Assembly (NCBI GenBank): GCA_029298735.1 | Contig: JANSLP010000012.1 | Location: 124,001 to 188,000, forward strand | Source of the DNA: Ophiostoma sp. CBS 140.51 | Taxonomy: Eukaryota > Ascomycota > Sordariomycetes > Ophiostomatales > Ophiostomataceae | Direction of reading: 5' to 3' | Length of the DNA: 64,000 nucleotides | In this document: piece by piece, positions 1 through 10,900 of the stretch | Position numbering within the stretch: position 1 is the stretch's first letter | Layout: every line of letters begins with the position of its first letter | Program-made: the position numbers and the translations under genes | Notes under the pieces: generated by a model | The model's database searches: none | What the model was told of the DNA's origin: nothing | Seen by the model: only the letters and a program-made list of their open reading frames with translations

Positions 1-1143
1 TACTCGTCGTCGAAGCCCTCCAGCCCCGACAACGGCTCGAAAGCCTTGCCCGGTGTTCCGTCCACGCCTTCGAACTCGACCTCCTCCTCCTCTTCTTCCT
101 CGAACTCCTCATCCTCGTTTAAGCGCAAACGCAAGGCCAAGCAGGATGCCTCCCGACCGTCGGTGCAAAAACTACCCAGCGTGCCTTCGACGCAGCATCT
201 GCCCGCTGAGAGCCTCGCCCTTTCGACTTTCTTCTCGCAGCACCGCCCCATCTCGATCACTCACAGCCTGCCCAAGGTCGTGACGGAAGATGCCTTTGCG
301 GCCATCTTTGCACCTCGTGCTGGCAGCGGTCGCGGCAAGTCTTCAGAGGTGATCCGCACACTGTCGCGCGCCGTTAACGACCTCGAGGGTCCCATGGCCG
401 GTCTGTCCGTTAATGATAACGCCTCCTCGACGACGACGCAACCCGCACAGCGTGGATCGCGTGCCCGCCAGGCCAAGGAGCAGGCCCAGTTCGCCCGCCA
501 ACAGCTGCAGCAGCAGCTCGAGGACGACGCTGCCGCCGCTGCCGCCAACGAGAGCAGCAACGCGAACTCGTCCTCACAACTCGAGTTTAAGAATGCCGAC
601 GGTTCGGACGCTGGTATTTACGTGCAGCTCAACGCCCTGTCGGGCCAGTTCCTGCCCTTCCAGCCCCCTCCGGCACCTGTCCCGGAGATGACCGAGGCCG
701 AGGCTTCAGCGGCCGCCGAGGCTTCTGCCGAGACGTCGAGTTCTTCGAACGCCCCCGGCACCATTACTTTTGAGCTGGACGGCGGCGAGCTGTCATCGAC
801 TGGCAACAGCGCCGCTGCCCTTGACGAGGACGCCGAGCCCCGTAGTACCCGCGTCTTCAAGGCCATCCTGACCATTGAGGAGCAGCTTGATGAGAACGGC
901 GAGGTGCGCATTGTCGCCCACTCGCCTCAGATTCTCGAGGAGGGTGCCGAGGAGGCTCTGCAGCGCCCGCATGGCCTGCGTCGCCACCGTCTGCCGTCGG
1001 CCTACCACGACGGCACCTCGGGTATGCCTCGCATGGAGGCCATCAGCGTCCGTCGCCAGCGGAAGCTGCGGATGAAGAAGAAGAAGTACAAGAAGTTGAT
1101 GAAGCGCACCCGTGTGCTGCGCCGGAAGCTCGACCGCACATAA
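1..1143 (+). CDS. Mitochondrial small ribosomal subunit protein mS38 / Cox24 (5'-partial)
   Basis: The frame is open from base 1 to the TAA at 1141-1143, so the gene starts outside the window; 380 residues are visible and no in-window ATG needs to be the start. The last ~35 residues are Lys/Arg-dense, with SVRRQRKLRMKKKKYKKL followed by MKRTRVLRRKLDRT. This is the C-terminal signature of the mS38/Cox24 (AURKAIP1, DUF1713) family. In yeast, Qri5/Cox24 is a mitoribosomal small-subunit protein needed for Cox1 synthesis. Everything upstream is Ser/Ala/Gln-rich and variable, as expected for the family, whose conserved part is only the short basic tail. A mitochondrial presequence, if present, lies upstream of the window. 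Kre33 follows on the same strand after about 0.7 kb. Family assignment rests on the tail alone but that tail is distinctive. Confidence 0.85.
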   Translation, partial: YSSSKPSSPDNGSKALPGVPSTPSNSTSSSSSSSNSSSSFKRKRKAKQDASRPSVQKLPSVPSTQHLPAESLALSTFFSQHRPISITHSLPKVVTEDAFAAIFAPRAGSGRGKSSEVIRTLSRAVNDLEGPMAGLSVNDNASSTTTQPAQRGSRARQAKEQAQFARQQLQQQLEDDAAAAAANESSNANSSSQLEFKNADGSDAGIYVQLNALSGQFLPFQPPPAPVPEMTEAEASAAAEASAETSSSSNAPGTITFELDGGELSSTGNSAAALDEDAEPRSTRVFKAILTIEEQLDENGEVRIVAHSPQILEEGAEEALQRPHGLRRHRLPSAYHDGTSGMPRMEAISVRRQRKLRMKKKKYKKLMKRTRVLRRKLDRT

Positions 1144-1854
1144 ACGTGAGGTTGTGTATTCTTGCATAGTTTGGAAGAGACTGGGAAGGCTACCCTAAAT
1201 TGCCTACCTTTGTTAACTCCCAGCCGACGTTTGTCTTTCATTTACCATTTTACCTCTCCTGTCTGTATAGTACTTTTAGAACCATTTTCTATTTTTTCTT
1301 TTTTCTTTCTCTTTTTCCCCCTCACGTCTTCTTTCCTATGTCTTTCATTCCTTCCATGTGCATTTGCTGTTCGCCTTTGTTTTGACGTGCTTCTGTCTTC
1401 CTTGCCTCGCGCACCGCTCGCATGACTTATCAGTTGCATCATACACGGTAGAAAGGGCCCGGTGGGCGTGAACGGAGTATAATACATTGTATCACGAAAC
1501 ACATTTGATTACGATTGAACTTGTAGAATTCATTGCACCGACTTTTTACATTAAAGTCACTCGTCCATCGTAGAGCCCTGTAGGTCTTTCATGTAAAAGC
1601 CTTTTTGATAGACCCACTTTTCTCTATGTTGAATTTCTGCCAGTCTTGACCGCCCGGCAGAACGGCGCTCTCCGCCAAAATTTTTGTTAGATAGAACGAC
1701 CCAGGAAAATTCAGAACGGTTGCAAGGTGCGACTTCCGTGTGAACAGTGGATTTGTTGCTTCTTTCCCTGTCGACGACATCTCTTTTTAGGAGAATTCTG
1801 TCTCCTTTTCTATCCCTTGTTTATTTTCGTCACATCTTCTCACACACCGTCAAT
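1144..1854. other. Intergenic mS38-kre33
   Basis: Between the mS38 stop and the Kre33 ATG. It is T- and CT-rich, with an almost pure pyrimidine run around 1285-1320 and a second CT-rich stretch immediately before the ATG at 1855, typical of fungal promoters and 5' leaders. The Kre33 reading frame is open upstream to 1747 but only from non-ATG codons, so it is not treated as coding. No gene recognised. Confidence 0.6.
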
Positions 1855-4800
1855 ATGTCTCGAAAAGCCGTCGACGCCCGCATCCCGACGCTGATTCGCA
1901 ATGGTGTCCAGAGCAAGAAGCGCAGCATCTTCGTCGTCGTCGGCGACCGCGCCAAAGATGTGATTGTGCACCTGCACTACATCATGTCCAGCATGGATGT
2001 CGCCAGCGGCAGCGGAAGTTCCTCTTCGGCTGGTGTCACTCCCAAGAACAAGTCGGTGCTCTGGGCCTACAAGAAGAAGCTGCTCGACTTCACAAGCCAT
2101 CGCAAGAAGCGCGAGGCCAAGATCAAGAAGGAGATCAAGCGCGGTACCCGCGAGCCCAATGCCAACGACCCTTTCGAACTGTTTGTTTCGCTCCACGACA
2201 TTCGTTACGTATACTACAAGGAGACCGAGAAGATCCTCGGTAACACCTACGGCATGTGCATTCTGCAGGACTTTGAAGCTCTGACCCCGAACATGCTGGC
2301 CCGTACCGTTGAGACCGTCGAGGGTGGCGGCCTGGTCGTGCTGCTGCTCAAGAGCATGACAAGTCTGCGCCAGCTGTATACGATGAGCATGGACGTCCAC
2401 TCGCGTTACCGCACCGAAGCTCACACTGACGTCGTGCCTCGCTTCAACGAGCGCTTTATCCTGTCCCTCGGCGGCTGCGATGCCTGCCTGGTCATCGACG
2501 ACGAGCTCAACGTGCTGCCCATTTCGCAGGGCAAGGAGGTCAAGCCTCTGCCTCCTCCGAGCGACGAAGACGACGACGAAGACGGCGAGGGCGGCTCGCG
2601 TTCCGAGAACCAACGCAAGCTCGACGAGCTCAAGGACTCGCTTAGCGACACCCCTCCCATTGGCAGCCTGGTGCCCCTCGCCCGCACCCTCGACCAAGCC
2701 CAGGCCCTTCTGACCTTCACTGATGCTCTCGCCGAAAAGTCCCTGCAGGGCACTGTTGCGCTGACGGCTGCTCGTGGTCGCGGAAAGTCTGCTGCCATGG
2801 GTGTTGCCGTTGCCGCCGCTGTTGCACACGGCTACGCCAACATTTTCATTACGTCTCCCTCCCCCGAGAACCTCAAGACCCTCTTCGACTTTGTCTTCCG
2901 CGGTTTCGACGCCCTCGGCTACCTTGACCATGTCGACTACACCATCATTCAGTCTACCAACCCTGACCTCGCCAACAAGCCTGTTGTCCGCGTCAACATC
3001 CACCGCAACCACCGTCAGACTATTCAGTACATTCGTCCCCAGGACGCCCATGTGCTGGGCCAGGCCGAGCTGCTCGTCATCGACGAGGCCGCCGCCATCC
3101 CACTGCCCCTTGTGCGCAAGCTGATGGGCCCCTACCTCGTCTTCATGGCCTCGACCATCAACGGTTACGAGGGTACTGGCCGCTCGCTGTCGCTCAAGCT
3201 GATCAAGCAGCTGCGCGAGCAGTCTCGCGGCGGCAGCACACCAGCATCCAAGGACAGCAAGACCACTGTGGCTGATCGCTCAACTGGCCGTGCTGCCAAG
3301 GTGCAAGACGCTCTTGAATACCAGGGCGGTAGCGGAGCGCGTACGCTGCGCGAGATCACTCTGTCCGAGCCGATCCGGTACGCCCAGGGCGATGCCGTTG
3401 AGAAGTGGCTCAACACTGTGCTGTGCCTTGACGCTAAGCTGCCGCGTGCTCAAAACGGCAGCCCTGCACCTTCGTCGTGTGAACTGCTGCAGGTCAACCG
3501 CGACACTCTCTTCTCTTTCCACGCTGTGTCCGAGCGCTTCCTCCAGCAAATGGTCGCTCTCTACGTCTCCAGCCACTACAAGAACACCCCCGACGACCTG
3601 CAGCTGATGAGTGACGCCCCCGCCCACGAGCTGTTTGTGCTGGTGCCGCCCATTTCCGAGGACAGCAGCCGCCTTCCCGAGCCGCTCTGTGTTATCCAGG
3701 TGGCGCTTGAGGGTCGCATCAGCCGCGAAAGCGTGATCAACGCCCTCAGCCGGGGTACACGCCCCGCTGGTGACCTGATCCCGTGGCTGGTCAGCCAGCA
3801 ATTCCAGGACGACGGCTTCGCGTCGTTGTCTGGTGCCCGCATTGTGCGCATTGCCACGAATCCCAACTACGTGCGCAGCGGCTACGGTGCTCGTGCCCTG
3901 GAGCTGCTGTGTGACCATTATGGCGGCAAGTTTACCAACTTGTCAGAGGCTGAGCTCGAGAACCTCGAGAACGGCGGGTCCGCCACCATGAAGCGCGTCT
4001 CCGACGCCGAGCTGGCCAAGACCTCTCTGCTTGAGGACAACGACGTCAAGGTGCGCGACATCCAGTCGATGCCGCCGCTGTTCTCGCGTCTGTCCGAAAG
4101 CCGGCCGCCGGCGCTTGACTATGTGGGTGTCAGCTACGGTTTGACGGGTGAGCTGCTCAAGTTTTGGAAGCGTGCCTCGTTTGCCCCCGTGTACCTGCGC
4201 CAGACGGCCAACGAGCTGACGGGCGAGCACACATGCGTCATGCTGCGGCCGCTCGAGTCTAGCGCCATCAGCGGCGACGCCTCGTGGCTGGGAGCCTTCT
4301 CACGCGATTTCCATCGCCGCTACCTGTCCCTTTTGTCTTACCAGTTCCGTGACTTCAGCTCCGTATTTGCTCTGAGCGTCAGCGAGGCCGCACGCATCGG
4401 CGCGGCGAAGTTTGCCGACCAGGAAGACGCCAATGGCGGTGCGCCGCCTGCACTGACCAAGGCTGAATTGGATGCCCTCATGACACCCTTTGACCTGAAG
4501 CGTCTGGAGTCGTACGCCAACAACATGCTCGACTACCACCTGATCCTTGATCTGGTGCCGACCGTCGCCAACCTGTACTTTACGGGCAAGCTGGGCGCAC
4601 CGAAGCTGTCGGGTGTTGTCGCCGCCGCTGCTAACGGCGACGGTAACAACAACAAGGCTGGCGTTGAGCTCACTGGTGTCATGCAAGGCATCCTGCTGGG
4701 CATTGGTCTTCAGCGCAAGGATATGGACACCGTGTCGGCTGACCTGACGCTACCCGTGTCGCAGCTGATGGCCATGTTTATCAAGATCCTTCGCAAGGTC

Positions 4801-5319
4801 ACCGGCCACTTCGCGACCATTGTCGCCGCCGCTGTCGAGGCTGAGCTGCCCCGTGCCGCACGCGGTCCTATGGGCGTGTCCCGGGCCAATGCCACGGGTG
4901 TCCACGATGACGAGATAGTCGACGACAAGTTCGAGCCACTGAAGCTGTCCATCAGCGACGAACTTACCGTCAAGGGCGCCAAGATGATTGTGGATGAAGA
5001 GGAGTCCGATGAGGAGGAGGTGGCTAGCGACGACGAGGACGAGCAAAAGGTTCGCCGGCGCAAGCAGCGCGAGCTTATCAACGCGCTTCCCCTCGACCAG
5101 TACGAGGTTGAAGAGGGTGACGTGCCGGGTTGGGAGGAGGCCGAGCGCCAGGTGGCTGCGGCCATGCAGAATGGTGGCAAGAAGAAGAGCAGCGGCACCA
5201 CAGTGAGTATCAAGAGCAGCAAGGCGCCGTCGTCCAAGCGGAAACCGGGTGACACAACGGTGGCTGAGGTCTACGACGAGGCCTTTGGAGAGAAGAAGAA
5301 GAAGAAGCGGCGGCACTAG
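1855..5319 (+). CDS. RNA cytidine acetyltransferase (Kre33/NAT10)
   Basis: Single exon, 1154 residues, starting MSRKAVDARIPTLIRN, the conserved start of the family; upstream in-frame codons lack an ATG. The enzyme makes N4-acetylcytidine in 18S rRNA and, with a Tan1 adaptor, in tRNAs, and is needed for small-subunit assembly in the nucleolus. Visible parts: N-terminal DUF1726-type domain; acidic linker near 238-248; RecA-like ATPase with Walker A (ARGRGKSA, about 306-313) and Walker B (VIDEAA, about 408-413); GNAT acetyltransferase with the acetyl-CoA loop ARIVRIATNPNYVRSGYGAR (about 661-680); C-terminal acidic stretch and Lys-rich tail (KKKKKRRH) that could serve as nuclear/nucleolar signal. 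Yeast Kre33 is 1056 and human NAT10 1025 residues; the extra length is mostly a Ser/Thr-rich insertion at about 457-495 and the charged C-terminus. Assignment is secure. Confidence 0.97.
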   Translation: MSRKAVDARIPTLIRNGVQSKKRSIFVVVGDRAKDVIVHLHYIMSSMDVASGSGSSSSAGVTPKNKSVLWAYKKKLLDFTSHRKKREAKIKKEIKRGTREPNANDPFELFVSLHDIRYVYYKETEKILGNTYGMCILQDFEALTPNMLARTVETVEGGGLVVLLLKSMTSLRQLYTMSMDVHSRYRTEAHTDVVPRFNERFILSLGGCDACLVIDDELNVLPISQGKEVKPLPPPSDEDDDEDGEGGSRSENQRKLDELKDSLSDTPPIGSLVPLARTLDQAQALLTFTDALAEKSLQGTVALTAARGRGKSAAMGVAVAAAVAHGYANIFITSPSPENLKTLFDFVFRGFDALGYLDHVDYTIIQSTNPDLANKPVVRVNIHRNHRQTIQYIRPQDAHVLGQAELLVIDEAAAIPLPLVRKLMGPYLVFMASTINGYEGTGRSLSLKLIKQLREQSRGGSTPASKDSKTTVADRSTGRAAKVQDALEYQGGSGARTLREITLSEPIRYAQGDAVEKWLNTVLCLDAKLPRAQNGSPAPSSCELLQVNRDTLFSFHAVSERFLQQMVALYVSSHYKNTPDDLQLMSDAPAHELFVLVPPISEDSSRLPEPLCVIQVALEGRISRESVINALSRGTRPAGDLIPWLVSQQFQDDGFASLSGARIVRIATNPNYVRSGYGARALELLCDHYGGKFTNLSEAELENLENGGSATMKRVSDAELAKTSLLEDNDVKVRDIQSMPPLFSRLSESRPPALDYVGVSYGLTGELLKFWKRASFAPVYLRQTANELTGEHTCVMLRPLESSAISGDASWLGAFSRDFHRRYLSLLSYQFRDFSSVFALSVSEAARIGAAKFADQEDANGGAPPALTKAELDALMTPFDLKRLESYANNMLDYHLILDLVPTVANLYFTGKLGAPKLSGVVAAAANGDGNNNKAGVELTGVMQGILLGIGLQRKDMDTVSADLTLPVSQLMAMFIKILRKVTGHFATIVAAAVEAELPRAARGPMGVSRANATGVHDDEIVDDKFEPLKLSISDELTVKGAKMIVDEEESDEEEVASDDEDEQKVRRRKQRELINALPLDQYEVEEGDVPGWEEAERQVAAAMQNGGKKKSSGTTVSIKSSKAPSSKRKPGDTTVAEVYDEAFGEKKKKKRRH

Positions 5320-6288
5320 ATGGGAGTGAGTGCTTTGCGGTGAACGGAGTTGTCAACACTAAAATTTCGCAAGAGCAATGGGCTTTGTATATAATAGACA
5401 TTTAGGATGCGTTTTACTTTCTTGTACTTTTCTCGATCATTTCTATTTTGCTCGGTTAATCGCATTGGCCTTTTGGTATATCTTTTTTATGAAGCTCTTT
5501 CCTTTCGAATATGTGACTATTGTATGTTGTACATCTACGGAGTATTACATTTTACCGGGTTCGTCCCTATCGTGTTGTTGATGTCTGCTTCGCGATCGCC
5601 AACGGAGCAAATAAGAAAAGGGGCAAAAGCGCTAAGTGGCCGGCTCTTGCCCTAAAGGGAAACTTTTTTATTAGTGGATCAGCCTCTCCACAGTGTCCAT
5701 TCTTCTGCTATCTGTGGGCTTTTAAAGTTAAATTAGGGGGGAACGAAGGCCAAAGAAGGTCGTATTTTGGCAGGTGCGCGAGCCAATGCAAGGCGCGACT
5801 TCCGCGCCGCCCCCGGTTCGTGGAGAGGGGGAAGGGACGAGGGACGAAGGGACGGCAGGAACGTTGCGCTTCTCTATCTTTGACTTCACGTCCTTGTTTT
5901 TCTTTTTAGCTTCTGTCTTTCTTTTTTCTCCCTCGTTTTTGTTGCTCTCCGTTCTTCACGTCAGTCTCTCCCTTTCGCCTTCTCCCTTCTTTGCATTTGT
6001 TCTCCTTTTGCTGCGTCAATGCCGGCTCGCACTCCTTGAGTTGATCACATCACACATTCTTTTATTGCAGCATCGCTTCCGGATCTTTTGTTTTTTTCTT
6101 TCTTTTCTGTTGCTTCCTCAAGCACGCCCTACTTTTACCAGCATAATAATCGGCAAAATCACGATATTGACGCGTTCTTTTCTCTCGATATCACTTGATA
6201 CACACGCGCATTCGCTGTATCCAACGGGACGCATCTCACACCATCCGTTCCTCACGCTCTCCTCGAAAGCCCACCCTCGATCTTCAAA
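5320..6288. other. Intergenic kre33-DUF7137 gene
   Basis: About 970 bp. The first part is the Kre33 3' flank and holds one TACGGAGTA word (5536-5544). The second half (about 5870-6130) is strongly CT-rich with many TTTCTTT runs, like a fungal promoter/5' leader for the gene starting at 6289. Open frames here are hydrophobic by base composition only. No gene recognised. Confidence 0.55.
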
Positions 6289-7662
6289 ATGCCTTCACAT
6301 CGCCGCTTATGGGCGGCCATGCTTGCTACAGCTAGCATTGTCCTCGCTTCGCCTGCTCCGGTCCCGGCTCCGGCTGTTGATACCACCACTGCCCCTCTGG
6401 CGCCCACCGATGCCTGGGTCTCCGTTGGCAGTGACGGCACCGCCAAGACCATCACTCCCCTGCTGACGACGATCAGCGGAACTCCCACCGTTCTCTCAGC
6501 CAAACCCACCGTCAGCGGTACAGCCTCGTCCACGGAACAGCCCGAGGCCACGGCCACTAGCGGTGCTGGCTCGTTCCCCGTCTGCAACAACGTCGACGGC
6601 GACCTAGCACCCTTCTGCGCGCCGTCCAACGGCAGCACGCTGAACCCTGGCATCACATACTATGGTAAGTTTGGGGACGTACGACGTGTCCAAAACAGCT
6701 GGGTAGAGGATTGCGGCACAAAACTAACATTTATAGTCACCTGGGACCCCAATTTCTTCTCGGCCGCGCCCAACACGACCGTCATGATCACCGGCAACTT
6801 CTTCAACGAGACCTCGGGCGCTATCACGACCCAGGCCTTTTCGTCCAATACCCTTGCCGCTGGCTGGTCTTTTTACGCGTGGGATGTAGAGAAGGACCTG
6901 CTAAATGGCGCCTCGAGCGTCAACATTCGCATCTCGATGGCCTACCTCTCCACGGGCAACAGCAGTACGCACATTGCCGGCCCTGTCATCACCGTGGCCA
7001 ACCCGCAGCCTTATCGCCAGAAGCCCGCTGATCCGCCCTCTGGCGCTGCGCTCTACATTGGCCTGCCATGCATCCTTGGATTTATTGCCCTGATGCTCGT
7101 GGGCACGTGTATCTGGAACCACCGCACGCGTCGCATCGGCCTCGGCAACGTCATGGGCCGCTCGCGATTCGGTAAGCTAGGCGAGCTTGGGCGGCCCAAG
7201 GGATACGGTGTGCGCAAGTCGCGTCGCCAGCGCATGGGTGCTGTCAATCTGGACAGCAAGGACGCCATTGACCTGCAGAACCGCGAGGCGCGCAAGAACG
7301 GCAGCGGCAGTGGCGCCAACAACGACAACAACAACAACAACGGCGATGGTTACGACGATTTTGGCATGTCATGGTCCAATACCAACGCCGGTCGCGAGCC
7401 GTCCTCACCGTACGCTGACTCGCCGCACGACAAGAATGGACCTCCTTCGCTGACGCTGTCGGGTGACCACTGGGCGGCCCCTGAGCGGCCCCGTCGTGAC
7501 AGTGATTCCCTTGGCAGCCTAGCAGGCACGCCGACAGACGAGCGGTTCGACGATGCTCACCGCCCCCGGACAGCCCGTGGCGATGGCAGCAACAATGAAA
7601 GAACCGGTAATGCCTTCCGGGATGAGCTGCGGCGGCAGCAGCAGCAGGACAATCTTATTTGA
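6289..7662 (+). CDS. DUF7137-like single-pass cell-surface membrane protein
   Basis: Two exons, 6289-6664 and 6737-7662, giving 433 residues. The 72-bp intron has donor GTAAGT, branch CTAAC at 6724-6728 and acceptor TAG at 6734-6736; splicing joins GITYY to VTWDPNFF, a junction I recognise from fungal DUF7137 proteins. N-terminal signal peptide (basic MPSHRR then a hydrophobic stretch to about residue 20), Ser/Thr/Pro-rich stalk, a two-Cys segment (CNNVDGDLAPFC), a beta-rich ectodomain with NTT, NET and NSS sequons, one membrane helix (about 229-251, LYIGLPCILGFIALMLVGT) and a cytosolic tail that begins basic (HRTRR, KSRRQR) and ends Asn/Gln-rich and disordered. Topology suggests a type I plasma-membrane or secretory-pathway protein; molecular function is unknown. 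The intron is a multiple of three without a stop, so its retention would add 24 residues in frame. Confidence 0.8.
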   Translation: MPSHRRLWAAMLATASIVLASPAPVPAPAVDTTTAPLAPTDAWVSVGSDGTAKTITPLLTTISGTPTVLSAKPTVSGTASSTEQPEATATSGAGSFPVCNNVDGDLAPFCAPSNGSTLNPGITYYGKFGDVRRVQNSWVEDCGTKLTFIVTWDPNFFSAAPNTTVMITGNFFNETSGAITTQAFSSNTLAAGWSFYAWDVEKDLLNGASSVNIRISMAYLSTGNSSTHIAGPVITVANPQPYRQKPADPPSGAALYIGLPCILGFIALMLVGTCIWNHRTRRIGLGNVMGRSRFGKLGELGRPKGYGVRKSRRQRMGAVNLDSKDAIDLQNREARKNGSGSGANNDNNNNNGDGYDDFGMSWSNTNAGREPSSPYADSPHDKNGPPSLTLSGDHWAAPERPRRDSDSLGSLAGTPTDERFDDAHRPRTARGDGSNNERTGNAFRDELRRQQQQDNLI

Positions 7663-7993
7663 GATATAATAGATTGTCACTGCACGTCACCGAGTTTTAT
7701 TAGCCCTTCTTTGCATGCACCATTTCCACTTGATGAGCCACTAATAAACGGACAAGAACACGAACGTTCTGCCGGACCAAATAAACACATGTTCCCAGTA
7801 CATATTCCTATTTATGACCAACCCAGTAATCTATTCAGAAAAGGACGATTGACTAAAGGAAACTCAAAAACGACTCGATTATTATTAAAAATTACTTAAA
7901 TTCCAAGGAACGACAAAAACGAAAAAAAGTCTCAAAATCAAAGTCTTGAAAACTCAAAAGCCCGCACACATCATCATAGTTTTTTTTATCCAC
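7663..7993. other. Convergent 3' region
   Basis: About 330 AT-rich bases between the 3' ends of the DUF7137-like gene (+) and the GH31 gene (-). AATAAA occurs on the plus strand around 7743 and 7780. Nothing else seen. Confidence 0.55.
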
Positions 7994-10900
7994 CTACGCC
8001 CACGACAGCATCCACTTGCCGCTCCAGGCACCTGAGCTCGTGCTGTTCTCCAGACCAGTGACTTGCAGAAGCTGCGTGCTGCTGCCGTAGGTCCACTGGC
8101 TGTCACCAAGGGCGGTACCGTTCCACGAGACATTGGACGGCTGGCTGGCCACGCCCATGATAGTAACGTTGGCCAAAACGGGAGGCGTAGTACTGCTGGA
8201 AGAGGTGCTGTTCGAGCTGCTGTTGGAGCTTCCGCTGCTGCTGCCGCTGAAGGTATAGTTACCCGTGGACGTCGCCGTCAATTTGCCCGACGAGACAGCA
8301 AACTGCACCCAGGTTGTCGCATTGGGCTTCACACTCTCGCCGTCGTCGAGGTACAGCTTTCCGGCAGCAGCGCCACTGGCGTCAAGGGCGACCAACAGGC
8401 TCCAGTCGTTGGCGCGCGACTCGGCCGTGGTCATGCCGGGCTTTTGCATAGGTAAGGCGTAGCCGCCGCGGACAAAGACAGGGATGTGGCCGAGGGGTGC
8501 GTCGATCGAGACATTGTTGCCAGGCGTCAGCCAGGAAGAATCGACAACCGTCTGGTTGTACCAATCGTACCAGAGCGTGCCCAACGAAGAAGTTGAGTTC
8601 GAAGACGTCGAGTTGGTAGCGAAGATCTCCAATCTGGCCGTAGAGGAGGATGGTGCGGAAGAGGAGGTCGCGGAGGATGACGAAGAAGATGAGGATGAAG
8701 CGGAAGAGGACGGCGAAGACGATGATGTCGGAGACGAGGAGGACGAGGCGGGTGAGGCAGATGAAGCTCCCGAAGAAGACGATGCCGCTGAAGATGAGGG
8801 GGACGACGACACAGAAGACGCAGTGGAAGACGCCGGGCTGGAAGTGCCGCTGGCGCTGCTACCACCAGTGCTGCTTCCGCCGCCAACACCACCAGCCCCG
8901 CCGGTGCTGTTGCCACCGCTGCTCGTACCATTGCTTCCACCGCTTCCACCGGTGCTACTGCCGCTGCCACCACTGCTCGAGCCACCAGGGAACACACCAT
9001 TCACAGTTGTAGCACCCTGCTCGAGGCAAGGGGTAATCAGGAGAGCAGGGCCCAGCATGAACTGGTGGTCAGCGCCGGCCAGCCAAGGCTCGTTGGGGAA
9101 CTCCCAAGCCAAAGCCCGCATGACGGTGGCACCAGTGTCATGGGCGTCGGCAAAGAGCGTGTACATGTAAGGCAGCAAGCTGTAGCGAATCTCCATGGCC
9201 GTGCGCGAGGCCTCTGCAACAGTTTCCCATACGTACGGCTCCTGAGAGATGGTGCTCAGAGTGTTGTGGTTGCGGTAGAAGGGGAAGAAGGCCGACAACT
9301 GCATCCAGCGGGCGCACAGTTCCATATCCGTGTTGCCGTTGAAGCCGCACGTGTCGACACCAAACATGGGGATACCAAATACCGAGAACGAGAGCGCCTG
9401 TGAGATGGAAAACACCATGTAGGCCCACAGGCTCGTGTTATCACCACCCCAGTGACCAGCCCACTTGCCCGAGCCGGCAAACGTCGAGCGACCGATGATG
9501 AAGGGGCGCTTGCCAGGGAAGACGGACAGCAGGGCATTGTAGGTGGCGTTCAGGATCTGGTGGCCGAACAAGTTGTGGTTGTCATACTCCTGAGTGCCGC
9601 CATGGTGCGTTGCGTTCGGGCTAACGGCGTGCACTGCGAGGTCGCCTTGGACGTTATTGATGACGTAGGGCGGGTAGTTCACATTGCGGCTGCCGGGTGT
9701 GGCCTTTGTGCGGAGGTATTCAGTGCTGGTTGACGAGGATGACGATGTTGAGGTAGCAGAAGCTTGGGATGAAGCGACCGATGAAGCGGATGACGCCTCA
9801 GTACTGTTGGTGATGTTGAAACCCTCCGGGTACTGAGTTATCAGGTTGTTGGGCTCACCGGGGAGAAGGAAGCTGGGGTGGACAGGGTTGAGTGTCAGGT
9901 TGTTGCTGCCGCAAGAACCGACACAGAAGGACGAGACCTCGGACATGTCGATCCAAATGCCGTCAAAAGACACGTTCTTGTGCCAGTTGACCATCTCGTT
10001 GGTCCACCAGTCGAAAGCACCAGACCCGTTTAGCACAGCGCCAATCCAGTCAGGGAAGACGGTGTAGCCTGGCCAGACCTGGCCGATGTAGAGCGAGCCG
10101 TTCGGGTTGAGCATGAACGCATCAGCAGCAACACCACGGTCGTATGTCGGATAGGCGTCGCTCTCATTATTCGGGTTGGGAACATAAATGGCCGAGTCGA
10201 CAATAGGGACGTAGTGCTGGCCATTGGCGTGCAGTCGTTTGAGGAACTGGGCGCCTTCAGTGTAGCCAAAGCGAGACTGGTCGTTTTCAAAGTCACGATA
10301 TTGGTTCATGTAGTCAATATCGGTCCAAATGGTCTCGAGCGGGATGTTGGCGGCCTTGAAGTTGTCAACAACATCCTGCAGCTCGGTCCAGTTCTGGTAA
10401 CCCCAGCGGCTCTGGTGGTAGCCAAAGGCAAAGTACTGCTGCATGGCGGGCAGGCCGACGGTCGTCTGCTGGTAGGACTGCATGACATCGAGGGCTGAGG
10501 GGCCAGCATAGAAATACAGGTCGATCTCACCACCAAGGGCACGCCAAGTAATGTTGGACGGGCGCAAGAGCACCTCCTGGGGGTGGGCATTGCGGAGGAA
10601 GACACCGTGCGTGTAAGACTCATACTCGGTAGCTGAGGAGTTCGACGAGGACGAAGAGTTAGACGAAGAGGTTCCGTTGCTTGCCCGTCCCAGGTTGGCA
10701 TATCTCGAAGTTGTCGGGTTGCTTCCAGATGTGTTGTTACTGCCAGTGGTGCTGTTGCCTCCGCCAGCAGTTGTACTGTTTCCACCACCAGCAGTCGTGC
10801 CGTTGCCGCCACCTGTGCCACCACTGCTTCCGCTGCTACTGGCACCACCGGCCGTGGCATTGGCGACATACTGGCCCGTAGCCTTGTCAAAGTAGCGTGT

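Noticed and set aside
1840..3051. 403-codon minus-strand frame inside kre33
   Set aside because: Shadow frame produced by GC-rich third positions of the Kre33 coding strand.
8484..9170. Acidic Glu/Asp-rich plus-strand frame inside the GH31 gene
   Set aside because: It is the antisense of the Ser-rich insertion; the minus strand carries the intact enzyme.
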